Shown piece after piece: positions 15,463 through 23,665 of a stretch of 64,000 nt of DNA. How positions within the stretch are numbered: the first letter of the stretch is position 1; the number at the start of each line of letters is the position of its first letter. The stretch spans positions 62,001 through 126,000 of the forward strand of contig NZ_JAHXYW010000006.1 of assembly GCF_019969725.1 (NCBI RefSeq). Direction: 5' to 3'. Below the pieces are notes generated by a model. It searched no databases. It saw only the letters and a program-made list of their open reading frames with translations, and was not told the origin of the DNA. This DNA is from Neobacillus bataviensis (GTDB taxonomy: Bacteria; Bacillota; Bacilli; Bacillales_B; DSM-18226). The translations under genes and the position numbers were made by a program.

Positions 15463-17274
15463 ATGCAATCAATTATTTTAGCAGCGGGTATGGGAAAACG
15501 TCTTAAAGAGTTAACAAATAATAATACCAAATGTATGGTGAAAGTAAATGGTGTAACAATGATTGAAAGAATGCTTCGACAATTGGATAAATTACACCTG
15601 TCAAGAATTGTCGTCGTAGTAGGATATAAAGCTAAAGAACTTGTTGAGTTTATTTCAACTTTAAATATAGAAACACCAATTGAGTATGTTACCAATGAAG
15701 TCTATGACAAAACTAACAATATCTATTCACTATATTTGGCAAGAGACTACCTTCTAAAGGAAGATACACTTTTACTAGAATCAGACTTAATCTTTGAAAG
15801 TTCTGTACTAAACCAAATTATCGAAGATCCATACCCAAGCTTGGCACTAGTTGCAAAATATGAAAGTTGGATGGATGGAACTGTAGTTACTTTGGATGAA
15901 GAAAATAATATTTTAAGTTTTCTTGATAAAAAACATTTCAAATTTGAAGATATTAAAAACTATTTTAAAACAGTTAATATCTATAAATTCAGCAAAGAGT
16001 TTTCTAATACTCATTATGTCCCTTTCCTGGAGGCATATAGCAGAGCATTGGGAAATAATGAGTATTACGAGCAGGTATTAAAAGTAATTACCCTATTGGA
16101 TAAGCCGGAAATTAAAGCTACTATCCTAGGCAATGAATCTTGGTATGAAATTGATGACGTACAGGATCTGGATATTGCGGAAGCCATATTTACAACTTCT
16201 GCACAAGACAAACTAAAAAAAATCCAGAGCAGGTATGGAGGCTACTGGAGGTATCCAGGATTGATTGACTTCTGTTACCTGGTAAATCCCTTCTACCCAA
16301 CACCAAAGCTACTCGATGAAATCAAAGCCAATTTTGAACGCTTAATCTCTGATTATCCGTCAGGAATGGGTGTAAACAGCTTGTTGGCTGCAAAATATTT
16401 CGGAATAAAAAAAGAACATGTGGTTGTCGGGAATGGAGCAGCTGAGCTTATAAAATCGTTAATGGAAAGACTTCCTGGTAAAATTGGTATGGTCCTCCCA
16501 ACATTTGAGGAGTATCCAAATAGAAAAAGTCCGAACGAAATTGTTCCGTTTTATCCTAATAACACCAATTATTCTTATGCAGCTTCTGACTTAATTGATT
16601 TTTATGAAAACAAGGATATATCGGCTCTGTTATTGATTAATCCTGATAATCCCTCCGGTAACTACATTGAGAAAGCAGATGTACTAAAGCTGGCCAGGTG
16701 GGCAGAAAACAGGGGAAATACTTTAATTGTTGATGAGTCTTTTGTCGACTTCTCAGAAGAGAAAGAAGCAACCCTATTAGATGAAAATATTTTGAATAGG
16801 TATCCAAAATTAATTGTCCTTAAAAGTATTTCAAAATCCTTTGGGGTGCCAGGCCTGCGATTAGGAATCCTTGCTTCTCACGATACTAATCTAATTGATT
16901 TTATTAAACAGGATATTGCTATTTGGAATATTAATTCCTTCGGGGAATTTTATATGCAAATCTTTGAAAAATATAAGTCTGATTATGAAAATGCAATGAA
17001 AAAGTTCAAAGATGTTCGAAGTGAGTATATTAATAATCTCTTAACTGTTAAAAACCTTCGTGTTGTGCCATCACAAGCAAATTATGTTATGTGTGAAGTC
17101 TTGGGGGACTATAAAGCTAAAGAACTAACAGAAATATTGCTAGATCAGTATAATTTGTTTATAAAAGATCTCTCGTCTAAGATTGGAATTAATGGAGAAT
17201 ATATAAGAATTGCAGTTAAACGTCCAGAAGAGAATGATAAAATGGTTAATGCATTAAAGATGGTGTTGAAATAG
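15463..17274 (+). CDS. Nucleotidyltransferase-aminotransferase fusion
   Basis: 603 residues. Residues 1-240 are an NTP-transferase domain: MQSIILAAGMGKRLKELTNN with the G-x-G-x-R loop, K in CMVKVNG, ESDLIF and a late EIDDVQDLDIAE, resembling LicC-type CTP:phosphocholine or 2-aminoethylphosphonate cytidylyltransferases. Residues 250-603 are a fold-type I PLP enzyme like HisC/CobD: VVGNGAAELIKSLME, NPDNPSGNYI, DESFVDF, and the PLP lysine in SISKSFGVPGLRLGI. CobD relatives decarboxylate threonine or serine phosphate. The fusion suggests that the PLP domain makes a phosphorylated amino alcohol or amine and the other domain activates it as a CDP compound. It follows the methyltransferase gene closely. 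The domains are certain; the substrate is inference. Confidence 0.85.
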   Translation: MQSIILAAGMGKRLKELTNNNTKCMVKVNGVTMIERMLRQLDKLHLSRIVVVVGYKAKELVEFISTLNIETPIEYVTNEVYDKTNNIYSLYLARDYLLKEDTLLLESDLIFESSVLNQIIEDPYPSLALVAKYESWMDGTVVTLDEENNILSFLDKKHFKFEDIKNYFKTVNIYKFSKEFSNTHYVPFLEAYSRALGNNEYYEQVLKVITLLDKPEIKATILGNESWYEIDDVQDLDIAEAIFTTSAQDKLKKIQSRYGGYWRYPGLIDFCYLVNPFYPTPKLLDEIKANFERLISDYPSGMGVNSLLAAKYFGIKKEHVVVGNGAAELIKSLMERLPGKIGMVLPTFEEYPNRKSPNEIVPFYPNNTNYSYAASDLIDFYENKDISALLLINPDNPSGNYIEKADVLKLARWAENRGNTLIVDESFVDFSEEKEATLLDENILNRYPKLIVLKSISKSFGVPGLRLGILASHDTNLIDFIKQDIAIWNINSFGEFYMQIFEKYKSDYENAMKKFKDVRSEYINNLLTVKNLRVVPSQANYVMCEVLGDYKAKELTEILLDQYNLFIKDLSSKIGINGEYIRIAVKRPEENDKMVNALKMVLK

Positions 17275-17298
17275 GCATGGGTGCCTGTGCGTAGTTCT

Positions 17299-17316
17299 GG
17301 TGCCTGTCACCACCCA
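17299..17316. repeat. REP-like GGTGCCTGTCACCACC hairpin
   Basis: A perfect small dyad just after the fusion gene; the same family as copies at 2606, 3470, 11085 and 14469. Confidence 0.6.
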
Positions 17317-17455
17317 GGGTCAACAAATTTTTCCAGAATCATCGTTCAGGTGCATTAATCATTCCTGTCTATGAATAATGTGCGCTCAACTTTCGACAAG
17401 TTTTTTCAGTGGCTGCATAAATAACTCCTGATTATACATGGATTTAATCCATATG

Positions 17456-17660
17456 TAATCAAACGTTTAAGTAATGTTGGAAAAAGGGAAAAAAGGGTGA
17501 ATTCTGTTGCTTGAAAAGAATGGAGTCATTTTCTGGGGAATATTTGTCTTTTTTCTGAAAAAGCCGATGAATTAATCGACAAAAACTATAGGAGTAAAGT
17601 CATATAAATCCTTCTATAGCAGTGTTTTCTTCCTATTTAATCAAACGATTATTTAGTATA
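17456..17660. repeat. Palindromic-end repeats between 17.4 and 17.7 kb
   Basis: AATCAAACGTTTAAGTAATG at 17458 is an isolated end. From about 17570 to 17660 a fuller copy shows GAATTAATCGACAAAAACTA at the left and CTATTTAATCAAACGATTAT at the right, with a CCTTCTATAGCAG core. It matches the layout of copies at 12641 and 18221. No gene lies in 17275-17757. Confidence 0.55.
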
Positions 17661-17706
17661 TAACAAACGTAGAGTCGTCGATAGTTGTCATTTTGAATGT
17701 ACCAAT

Positions 17707-17757
17707 GGGACGATTCTTCTGGCCGTAACCAGCCAAGAGAACCGTCCCTGTGGCCTT
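17707..17757. repeat. GGGACGGTTCT-type imperfect hairpin
   Basis: GGGACGATTCTTCTGGC and GCCAAGAGAACCGTCCC pair across a short loop, followed by TGTGGCCTTTT. Similar elements lie at 49518-49570 and 60291-60361. It may also end the minus-strand XRE gene. Confidence 0.6.
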
Positions 17758-18021
17758 TTAATATGGCTCTTCTTTAAAAATCCTGTCAATGTCCGTATTA
17801 TCAGCAATTCTTTTTACTAGTTCTTCCACTGGAATCCCTAAACCAATAGCAATCTTATAGATTGTATAGAAGGATGGATTTACATTCTTGGTTTCAAGAT
17901 CAACCATATATGTCCTATTTAATTTGCTGTTTTCCGCTAGTTGTTCTTGAGTCAGACCTTTTGCTTGCCGCAACGGTCTAATAGCATCCCCTAAAAAGTA
18001 ATTAATCTTTTCTTTTGTCAA
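17758..18021 (-). CDS. XRE-family transcriptional regulator
   Basis: 87 residues from an ATG preceded by AAAAAGGAGAA. Residues 10-65 are a Cro/C1 helix-turn-helix: IRPLRQAKGLTQEQLAENSK, LNRTYMVDLETKNVNPSF and IYKIAIGLGIPVEELV. It has no other domain. It stands alone between repeat elements. A role in controlling the dyad-flanked promoter at 14.6 kb is possible but unsupported. Confidence 0.88.
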   Translation of the reverse strand: MTKEKINYFLGDAIRPLRQAKGLTQEQLAENSKLNRTYMVDLETKNVNPSFYTIYKIAIGLGIPVEELVKRIADNTDIDRIFKEEPY

Positions 18022-18451
18022 AGGAAATTCTCCTTTTTAAGACAATTACATATCTAGAGGCGCCTTTGCTCTACATGCTACAGCCGACATTACTACTAAA
18101 ATAAGAAATATTTTTTGCTTAGGTTACATTCTAAAAGGGAAATACACTTCAAATAATATTATTCAATTTTTTCGGGGATAATTAGGAAAAATGTTGGTGG
18201 CTCCATGCTGATCCTAAACTAATCAAACGTTTAGTTAACTGACAAAAAATTCATTTGCGGATTTTATAAAATCCCTTTGCAGCAGGGGTTGCGGCATATT
18301 TAATTAAATGATTGATTAGTTTGATGTTGTTATAATTTGTAGAAGTTTGCAGTTATTAATTCAGCTTATCAGCCTCAAGAAGGTTCACCTAATTTGGTGC
18401 AGAGCCATTACTAAGTAGTAGTGGCTCTGTTTTGGATCCTAATATATTTTT
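18022..18451. repeat. Intergenic region with MITE-like repeat at 18221-18325
   Basis: TAATCAAACGTTTAGTTAAC and TAATTAAATGATTGATTAG flank about 60 bases with CCCTTTGCAGCAGGGG, a hairpin core matching copies at 12641 and 45050. A separate T-tailed hairpin at 18400-18433 (CAGAGCCATTACT / AGTAGTGGCTCTG) may be a plus-strand terminator. No gene was seen. Confidence 0.6.
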
Positions 18452-18718
18452 TTATAGTAGATCTGGGTAATTGTAACATTTCGCTTCATTTATCGTGCCG
18501 AAATCTTTTTTAGATAAATGAGGGAAGAGGTCCAGACTGATTTCCCTTATAAAACCGTATTCTGCGTTATGTGTAATGATAAGTTCCTTAGACGTGGCAA
18601 GATGGCCGTCAGCATATTTTCCAATTTGATTAATCATATCAGGCATCGATTTCCCCTTTAGATAATATTCATCGGTAAAGCCCAGTTTATCTGTGACATA
18701 TAAAATAAAGTAACTCAT
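18452..18718 (-). CDS. Small hypothetical protein in the ComK-like group
   Basis: 88 residues from the ATG at 18718, preceded by TAGGGGTCGACGGT; a longer frame starts at 18757. The sequence begins MSYFILYVTDKLGFTDEYYL and contains GYADGHLATSKELIITHNAE-like alternation of strands and helices and ends CYNYPDLL. No family is recognised. It lies 48 bases downstream of the XRE gene and probably shares its transcript with the ComK-like gene. Confidence 0.6.
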   Translation of the reverse strand: MSYFILYVTDKLGFTDEYYLKGKSMPDMINQIGKYADGHLATSKELIITHNAEYGFIREISLDLFPHLSKKDFGTINEAKCYNYPDLL

Positions 18719-18766
18719 ACCGTCGACCCCTAGCCGATCCATAATTAGTAAACTCAATCTTCTAAT

Positions 18767-19033
18767 CTATTTAGTAAAACTCCAATATCCATTAATTTGC
18801 AGAAACTCCGGATCTTTTTCGATTTCTATCATAAATTCTGAAGCTCTCATCCCAAGCCCGGAAGCAAGGGCTAAGATGGAAATAAAGCCAGGCTGTTTTA
18901 TATTTCTTTCAATGAGACTAATATAGGAACGATCCAAACAGCTGCGTTCGGCTAGTTCTTCCTGCGATAGATTCCGTTCCTTTCGCAGCCTTCTTAATGT
19001 CATCCCAAAATCAATGTTCCAATGATAATCCAA
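18767..19033 (-). CDS. XRE-family regulator overlapping the comK-like gene
   Basis: 88 residues. A Cro/C1 helix-turn-helix fills residues 8-65: MTLRRLRKERNLSQEELAER, SCLDRSYISLIERNIKQPGF and ILALASGLGMRASEFM. The start overlaps the end of the ComK-like gene by 23 bases, which implies translational coupling. Pairing an XRE repressor with a ComK-family activator suggests joint control of a competence-like or stress response. Confidence 0.88.
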   Translation of the reverse strand: MDYHWNIDFGMTLRRLRKERNLSQEELAERSCLDRSYISLIERNIKQPGFISILALASGLGMRASEFMIEIEKDPEFLQINGYWSFTK

Positions 19034-19685
19034 CAGGGTGCTCCTCCTTTGATAAGTAGCTCTCGAATAACCAGTTATCCTTATTATTTTCTTCTTCTAA
19101 CACTCCAAAGTTATATTTTCCTGACTTTTCCTTTAGGAGCTGGTGTCTTTTTGGCGGTTCCAGATAATAGAGAATCGGACTTGGATGAGTCCCTCTTTCA
19201 ATCGCAAGTCGTTTTAAATGTTTGGCTTTCTGAAGTTTTTCATTAAAAGGAGCTAATTTTGTATCAACAATTATGAAATGGCCATTGCTCAATTCCACCT
19301 CTGTCTTGTTTCCGATAGCTTTGGTGTTGATAATATGTTCGGGATTAAACCAGATGCAGTCTATTTTGTGTGGTGATTTACTTGGGAAAAGGCAAATGCC
19401 TTGATAGGGATTCACCATGATGGGACACTTCATTGTTTTGTTTAAAATGGATTTTGCCCCTGTCATTGCTCCCCGTAAATCAAAGCCTATGTATTGTAAT
19501 GTATCATCCAATAGATGTAGAGGAGTTTTGTCCACCAGAAAAGTCGCTTTTCCTGCCATGACCCTTGAACACGGCTTCCCATATTGGTCATATTCCCCCA
19601 TCATTAGTATCACTTTCTTCTCAATAAAGTAACGTTTAATATTAATCGTTCTCCACTCCTTTAACCGCAATAGATTAAAAAGCAT
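19011..19685 (-). CDS. ComK-family competence transcription factor
   Basis: 224 residues. The central block CPIMVNPYQGICLFPSKSPH followed by CIWFNPEHI matches the signature of Bacillus ComK (PIMVDPsnQIFLFPT...CGWIsHVHV), and FLVDKTPLHLLDDTLQYIGF matches the preceding ComK segment. ComK binds AT-rich boxes and activates DNA-uptake genes. The N-terminal 20 residues before INIKRYFIEKKVILM may not all be translated, since AGAAGGT is only three bases before the chosen ATG. The C-terminal part diverges from classic ComK, so this may be a paralogue. The overlap with an XRE gene is unusual for comK. Confidence 0.85.
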   Translation of the reverse strand: MLFNLLRLKEWRTINIKRYFIEKKVILMMGEYDQYGKPCSRVMAGKATFLVDKTPLHLLDDTLQYIGFDLRGAMTGAKSILNKTMKCPIMVNPYQGICLFPSKSPHKIDCIWFNPEHIINTKAIGNKTEVELSNGHFIIVDTKLAPFNEKLQKAKHLKRLAIERGTHPSPILYYLEPPKRHQLLKEKSGKYNFGVLEEENNKDNWLFESYLSKEEHPVGLSLEH

Positions 19686-20011
19686 TTACCTTCTACTATC
19701 TCTGTACTAGACAATGAAGAAAAAACGATAGAGCTGTTTCGATTGTTTTAGAATTTTAACCCTCCTTTGCGAGGACCATTTATCCATATTTTTGATAGAT
19801 ATACATTATGGCAGGTTAAGCTGCTTTATACCTTTTACATGTTGGAATTGATTTTGAAGATATGGGAGCGCTTTCCTTACATATCTATTAAACTGCAAAT
19901 AGGACTTTTGTACTGCGGTCTATAGTATACAGAATTCGCTAAATTTCATGGAAATTTTGACAAAAATGCGACACTTTTTGCGAGTGGGCCATGGGACCCG
20001 ACCTTGTTGTC
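19686..20011. other. Intergenic region upstream of the comK-like gene
   Basis: 326 bases with no gene seen. It should hold the promoter of the ComK-like gene and the 3' flank of the HTH gene. I found no AAAA-N5-TTTT pair that would mark a clear ComK box. Confidence 0.35.
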
Positions 20012-20851
20012 TTATTCCAGCCAATTCCAGTCTAGGTCAATGCCTTCTATAAAAGAGTGCGGTCTAGGAGTTTTAGGCCTCATTGCAGCAATCTTCTCCG
20101 AATAGAGCTTCATAAATTTGTTGTCCAAAATTCCATAAAAGTAGGCGATAGGGTTTTTGACGCAATTGGTTAATTTCATTTTTCGAATCAGTTGTCTAAA
20201 GGCTTGGAGCGAGATGTCTAGGATGTCATCTGTGTCTTTCTGACACTCAAACCGAAAAGCAGCAATTTGCACCATATGCCAATATTCTTCTATTGTTTTG
20301 GCTTCGGAGAAAAAGCATTTTACTAGCTGGACAAAAGGCAGTGGGACTCGGTTGCTGACAAAATTGTGATCCAATTGTTCAGACGCTTTGTTACGTTTAT
20401 TTATCTTTTGATCTTTTTCAGTTTTTAAAAGATTACTAGTTTTATTAGGGTGGTCCAATTTTTCCACTTTGGGTAGTTCACTTGATGGAAAACGATTAAA
20501 CTGATATAGGTTGCTGGACTGCGATCCGTTTTTCCTTTCTGTTTCAAAGATCGTGATAATTCCCAATTCTTTTGCTTTCAGAATCATCCGTTTAAAGGTA
20601 GACCTTGAAATGCCATTCTCCTGGTATTGCTCGTGAATGGATTTTAAAATGGTCCCGATCTTGGCATTGCATACTCCAGGGATTTTGGCTGCAAAGCGCA
20701 CGAGTCTTTTTAATCCGATTATTTCACCTTTTGTAAACTCATTTTTATGTTCCAATAACCACATCTCGATATTATGATTGAATTCCTCAAGGGAACTGAA
20801 TTGTGAGAACTGCTGAAATCCTTCCGTATTGCCAGATTTAATGCCTGTCAT
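20012..20851 (-). CDS. Helix-turn-helix protein, intact copy of a duplicated gene
   Basis: 279 residues, ATG at 20851 after AAAGGGTGTCC. Residues 30-105 read as a winged-helix or replication-type HTH: GEIIGLKRLVRFAAKIPGVC, then SIHEQYQENGISRSTFKRMI and LKAKELGIITIFETERKNGS. A charged linker follows, then a helical C-terminal domain (FVQLVKCFFSEAKTIEEYWH) ending in acidic and Trp residues. A nearly identical but 3'-truncated copy lies at 43237-43953, and the surrounding 0.9 kb is duplicated too. Function unknown; the layout resembles plasmid or phage replication-related regulators. Confidence 0.75.
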   Translation of the reverse strand: MTGIKSGNTEGFQQFSQFSSLEEFNHNIEMWLLEHKNEFTKGEIIGLKRLVRFAAKIPGVCNAKIGTILKSIHEQYQENGISRSTFKRMILKAKELGIITIFETERKNGSQSSNLYQFNRFPSSELPKVEKLDHPNKTSNLLKTEKDQKINKRNKASEQLDHNFVSNRVPLPFVQLVKCFFSEAKTIEEYWHMVQIAAFRFECQKDTDDILDISLQAFRQLIRKMKLTNCVKNPIAYFYGILDNKFMKLYSEKIAAMRPKTPRPHSFIEGIDLDWNWLE

Positions 20852-21085
20852 TTAGGACACCCTTTCACCGTTTTTCTGCACTCTACGATATCGGGTTTGG
20901 CTGAGTAAATCGAATTCGCATTTTTCATTTTTGTGGCCCATTTTCGTACGAAACGTCAAAAAAAGCCTTCAAAAAATCATTTTTGAAGGCTTTTTTTGCA
21001 ATTTGGTGGGTTTTTTCTATTATTTTTTTACGACTGTAAACCCTAATGATTTGGTTATTTAGAGCTCAGCAAACTTAAGATCACC
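20186..21085. repeat. Left copy of the 0.9-kb direct repeat flanking the defence island
   Basis: From AATCAGTTGTCTAAAGGCTT at 20186 through the HTH gene start and the hairpin at 20958-20998, the sequence is near-identical to 43288-44106, and weaker similarity continues to about 21085/44185 (GCAAACTTAAGAT versus GCAAATTTAAGAT). Both copies have the same orientation. The hairpin AAAAAAAGCCTTCAAAAA pairs with its complement and can serve as a bidirectional terminator. Confidence 0.85.
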
Positions 21086-21175
21086 TCTAAGGTGTGGTGG
21101 AAAGCTAGTAACGTTTTAGACCAAAATAATTAGGCTAGGAATACTAATTTATTCCTAAGTATTGTGAAATTGAAC
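21086..21175. other. AT-rich spacer after the left direct repeat
   Basis: No gene seen; unique sequence begins here, and the island promoter follows. Confidence 0.4.
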
Positions 21176-21203
21176 TTAAAATGATGTAAAAAAATGTTAT
21201 AAT
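21176..21203 (+). promoter_or_regulatory. Candidate promoter of the island array
   Basis: TTAAAA (21176) and TATAAT (21198) with 16 bases between. It is the best sigma-A-like site upstream of the DarT-like gene, 376 bases before its start codon. Confidence 0.5.
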
Positions 21204-21217
21204 ATAGGAGATAAGTA

Positions 21218-21277
21218 ATGATATTATTGAAATTTGATAGGTTTTACTTTATTGAATTTAATATAATAGAAAAATAA
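21218..21277 (+). CDS. Possible 19-residue leader peptide
   Basis: ATG at 21218, seven bases after AGGAG, encodes MILLKFDRFYFIEFNIIEK and a stop. It begins 15 bases after the -10 box of the candidate promoter. It could be a leader peptide or a chance open frame; there is no sign of an attenuator hairpin with a T-run immediately after it. Confidence 0.35.
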   Translation: MILLKFDRFYFIEFNIIEK

Positions 21278-21493
21278 ATCTTATTTGTCTGCAAATAATT
21301 ATTGTTAATTTATATATTGCCAAACCCATTGATAAGCGGGTATGAAAAAATTTTTGGTCTGAGGTTAAGTCATATATTGGCCGAAGGACAATCATTTAAG
21401 TGGCTATTCTAGTTTTGGAATAGGCACTATTTATTTATCAGATTATTTAAAATAAAAAAAGGAATCAGGAAATAAACAATAATATCAACTAAC

Positions 21494-21583
21494 GGACTAG
21501 TTGAAGAGTTATTTGATGATATAGAGTTTGAGGATATCTTTAAAAAAGTTGAAATTGGATGTCAAGGAGGTGGTGAAAAATGA
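21494..21583 (+). pseudogene. 3' end of an unknown gene overlapping darT
   Basis: One frame reads GLVEELFDDIEFEDIFKKVE and continues IGCQGGGEK to a TGA that overlaps the ATG of the DarT-like gene (ATGA). It has no start codon upstream within the frame (in-frame stop before ISTNG). The acidic, amphipathic sequence looks coding, so this may be the tail of a lost upstream gene. The stretch 21278-21493 shows nothing else. Confidence 0.3.
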
Positions 21584-22857
21584 AATATGATGCTGAATTA
21601 AAGAAGACAATTGACTTAATGAAAGCTAATTTTCAATTTGAAGGTCTATTACATTTTACTAACTTTTCTAATTTGAAAAGTATTTTTGATTCAGGCTACC
21701 TCTTAAGTAGGTTTGACTGTTTTGAAAATGGAATGATCTTTAAAGATGGAGCAAGTAAAGATATTATTTCCAAAACGGAGCGAGAGATTCAAAAATGTGT
21801 TCGATTTTATTATAAAGAACAAACTCCAACTCTCTATGTGAATGAAGGCATTAAGAAACTACAATATATTACCAACTCTCACTGCCCTATCCCTGTTTAT
21901 CTGTTGTTTGATGAAAATCTAATCTTGCACCCAAATACTTATTACTCTGATGGAAATGCAAAGGTTGGTAGAACTCAAATAGATAATAGCAGCGGCTTTT
22001 TTGCTTCTATTGATTGGCCGACAGTTTTTTCAAGAGGACAAATTTCAAGTAATAGAACAGGTGTTGAAATCAAAAGGAAAAGACAAGCTGAATTATTATC
22101 TTCCACACCAGTATCTCTAGATTATTTAAAGTGTATCTATTTTAGATCAATAGCTGATAAACGAAGGGCAATCAATCTTTACGGTAATCGTCCATATTTC
22201 AAAGTAAACTTACATAAATTCTCTAATAAAAACTGTGAACCTTGTAAAGAGGAGTATGCTAATAATTTTATATCAGATTATAAATATAGACTCATACAGA
22301 AAGAAAATGAATTTATCCTGGCCATTAAAGTAGAATTCAATAAAGAAAATTTCAATGAATACCACTTGACTTATGAAGTAAATGATTGTCATGGACACAT
22401 GGTAAAGTGTAAAAACACAAGAGTAGATTCAGCGAAGCTATTAAATAATCAGATTGAAGAGAGAAAAATCGATATAGTATTTTTCGATTATCAGGAAAAC
22501 TGGGAAACAATAAAGCTATATTTAAATGGAATTCTTAGCTGTGAGATTGATGTTTCAATAGAGAGGATTAATCATAAGCGAAAAACGCTAAATAATATGA
22601 CATCAATTATAACTGATAACTTTTCTAATAGATCTTTAAAAGTTCAATTACATTATCTTGATCCCGGCTATGACAAATATGACAATTTCATAGAACTGTA
22701 TGACAGAGATATGAAGTTGCTTTTTAAAAGTGAAATTTCATGTTCTAGTTTGCATGATACATATAAGGTTGTAGAAATAGAAGATGTGCCAAAAGAAGTT
22801 ACTTACATATCATATTTAATAGATGGATTGCTCGTTAAAAGGCAAAGTCTTTTATAA
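21580..22857 (+). CDS. darT: DarT-like DNA ADP-ribosyltransferase toxin with C-terminal extension
   Basis: 425 residues, ATG after AGGAGGTGG. Residues 1-230 show the DarT/DUF4433 pattern: GLLHFTNFSNLKSIFDSGYL with the NAD-binding H25-x-T-N28, an R-rich FFASIDWPTVFSRGQ region, and R-Q-A-E171 in KRQAELLSSTPVSLDYLKCI, where the Glu matches the catalytic residue, then FRSIADKRRA. DarT modifies thymidine or guanosine in single-stranded DNA using NAD+. Typical DarT proteins are about 210 residues; here residues 232-425 add a strand-rich domain of unknown type. A macrodomain gene follows within 20 bases, confirming a DarTG-type pair. It is the first of nine same-strand genes. Confidence 0.85.
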   Translation: MKYDAELKKTIDLMKANFQFEGLLHFTNFSNLKSIFDSGYLLSRFDCFENGMIFKDGASKDIISKTEREIQKCVRFYYKEQTPTLYVNEGIKKLQYITNSHCPIPVYLLFDENLILHPNTYYSDGNAKVGRTQIDNSSGFFASIDWPTVFSRGQISSNRTGVEIKRKRQAELLSSTPVSLDYLKCIYFRSIADKRRAINLYGNRPYFKVNLHKFSNKNCEPCKEEYANNFISDYKYRLIQKENEFILAIKVEFNKENFNEYHLTYEVNDCHGHMVKCKNTRVDSAKLLNNQIEERKIDIVFFDYQENWETIKLYLNGILSCEIDVSIERINHKRKTLNNMTSIITDNFSNRSLKVQLHYLDPGYDKYDNFIELYDRDMKLLFKSEISCSSLHDTYKVVEIEDVPKEVTYISYLIDGLLVKRQSLL

Positions 22858-22873
22858 GTCAAAATTAAGGACG

Positions 22874-23581
22874 ATGATATCAGTGATACATTATGTAGAA
22901 AGCAATGTATTTAATACACCCGCTAAAACAATTGTAAATACGGTTAATTGTAAAGGGGTAATGGGAGCAGGGTTAGCTTTAGAATTTAAATTAAGATACC
23001 CTAAGATGTTTAAAGCATATGAAATGCAATGTAAAGAGAAGAAAGTGAGGGTTGGGAGACCGACCCTGTATGAATGTGATGAAAAACGTTGGATTCTTAA
23101 CTTCCCGACTAAACACCACTGGAAGAACCCGTCAAAATTAGAGTATATAAAAGAAGGCCTACAATACTTCAGACAGAATTACACAAAAAGAGACTTTCAA
23201 TCGATTGCCTTTCCTAAATTAGGGACAAGTCATGGTGGATTAGAATGGAAAGAAGTAAAAAAGGTAATGGAAGAATATCTTCATGATTTATCCATTGATG
23301 TTTATATATGTCTTGATGAACGAGTCGAAGCGGAAGGTGTAGAAATGGAAATGGTAAATAGGTTTAATCAGATAGATCTTGATGTGTTAATTCAGCATGT
23401 AAAGCTATCAAAAAAACAACTAAAAGAATTAAATGATATTAAACCCATTTCACGCTTTTTTACTCTAACGACTGTTAACGGTATTGGCAAAACAACATAT
23501 GAACACTTATTTACCTTCTTCTACCAGCGGGAGAGCGATGAGGACACAGACGATCTGTTAGGGCAAATGTCTTTGTTCTAG
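22874..23581 (+). CDS. darG: DarG-like macrodomain antitoxin
   Basis: About 235 residues from the ATG at 22874 (AAGGA upstream; a GTG at 22883 is possible). The macrodomain covers residues 1-155: NTPAKTIVNTVNCKGVMGAG (ADP-ribose-binding loop), LALEFKLRYPKMFKAYEMQC, WILNFPTKHHWKNPSKLEYI and IAFPKLGTSHGGLEW. The C-terminal 80 residues (LSKKQLKELNDIKPISRFFT) match the position of the DarG toxin-binding domain. DarG removes ADP-ribose from DNA and also binds DarT. It begins 16 bases after the DarT stop, the standard toxin-antitoxin layout. Confidence 0.88.
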   Translation: MISVIHYVESNVFNTPAKTIVNTVNCKGVMGAGLALEFKLRYPKMFKAYEMQCKEKKVRVGRPTLYECDEKRWILNFPTKHHWKNPSKLEYIKEGLQYFRQNYTKRDFQSIAFPKLGTSHGGLEWKEVKKVMEEYLHDLSIDVYICLDERVEAEGVEMEMVNRFNQIDLDVLIQHVKLSKKQLKELNDIKPISRFFTLTTVNGIGKTTYEHLFTFFYQRESDEDTDDLLGQMSLF

Positions 23582-23665
23582 GTTCATTTTTATGAAGTTA
23601 AAAACAAAAATCTAAAGAATAGTAGGCATTTATGTGCTGGAATTTTATCTAATGAGGTGGAGAAG

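Noticed and set aside
19686..20011. ComK autoregulatory boxes upstream of the comK-like gene
   Set aside because: No AAAA-N5-TTTT pair with the known spacing was found; AAAAA-N8-TTTTT near 19965 has the wrong spacing.
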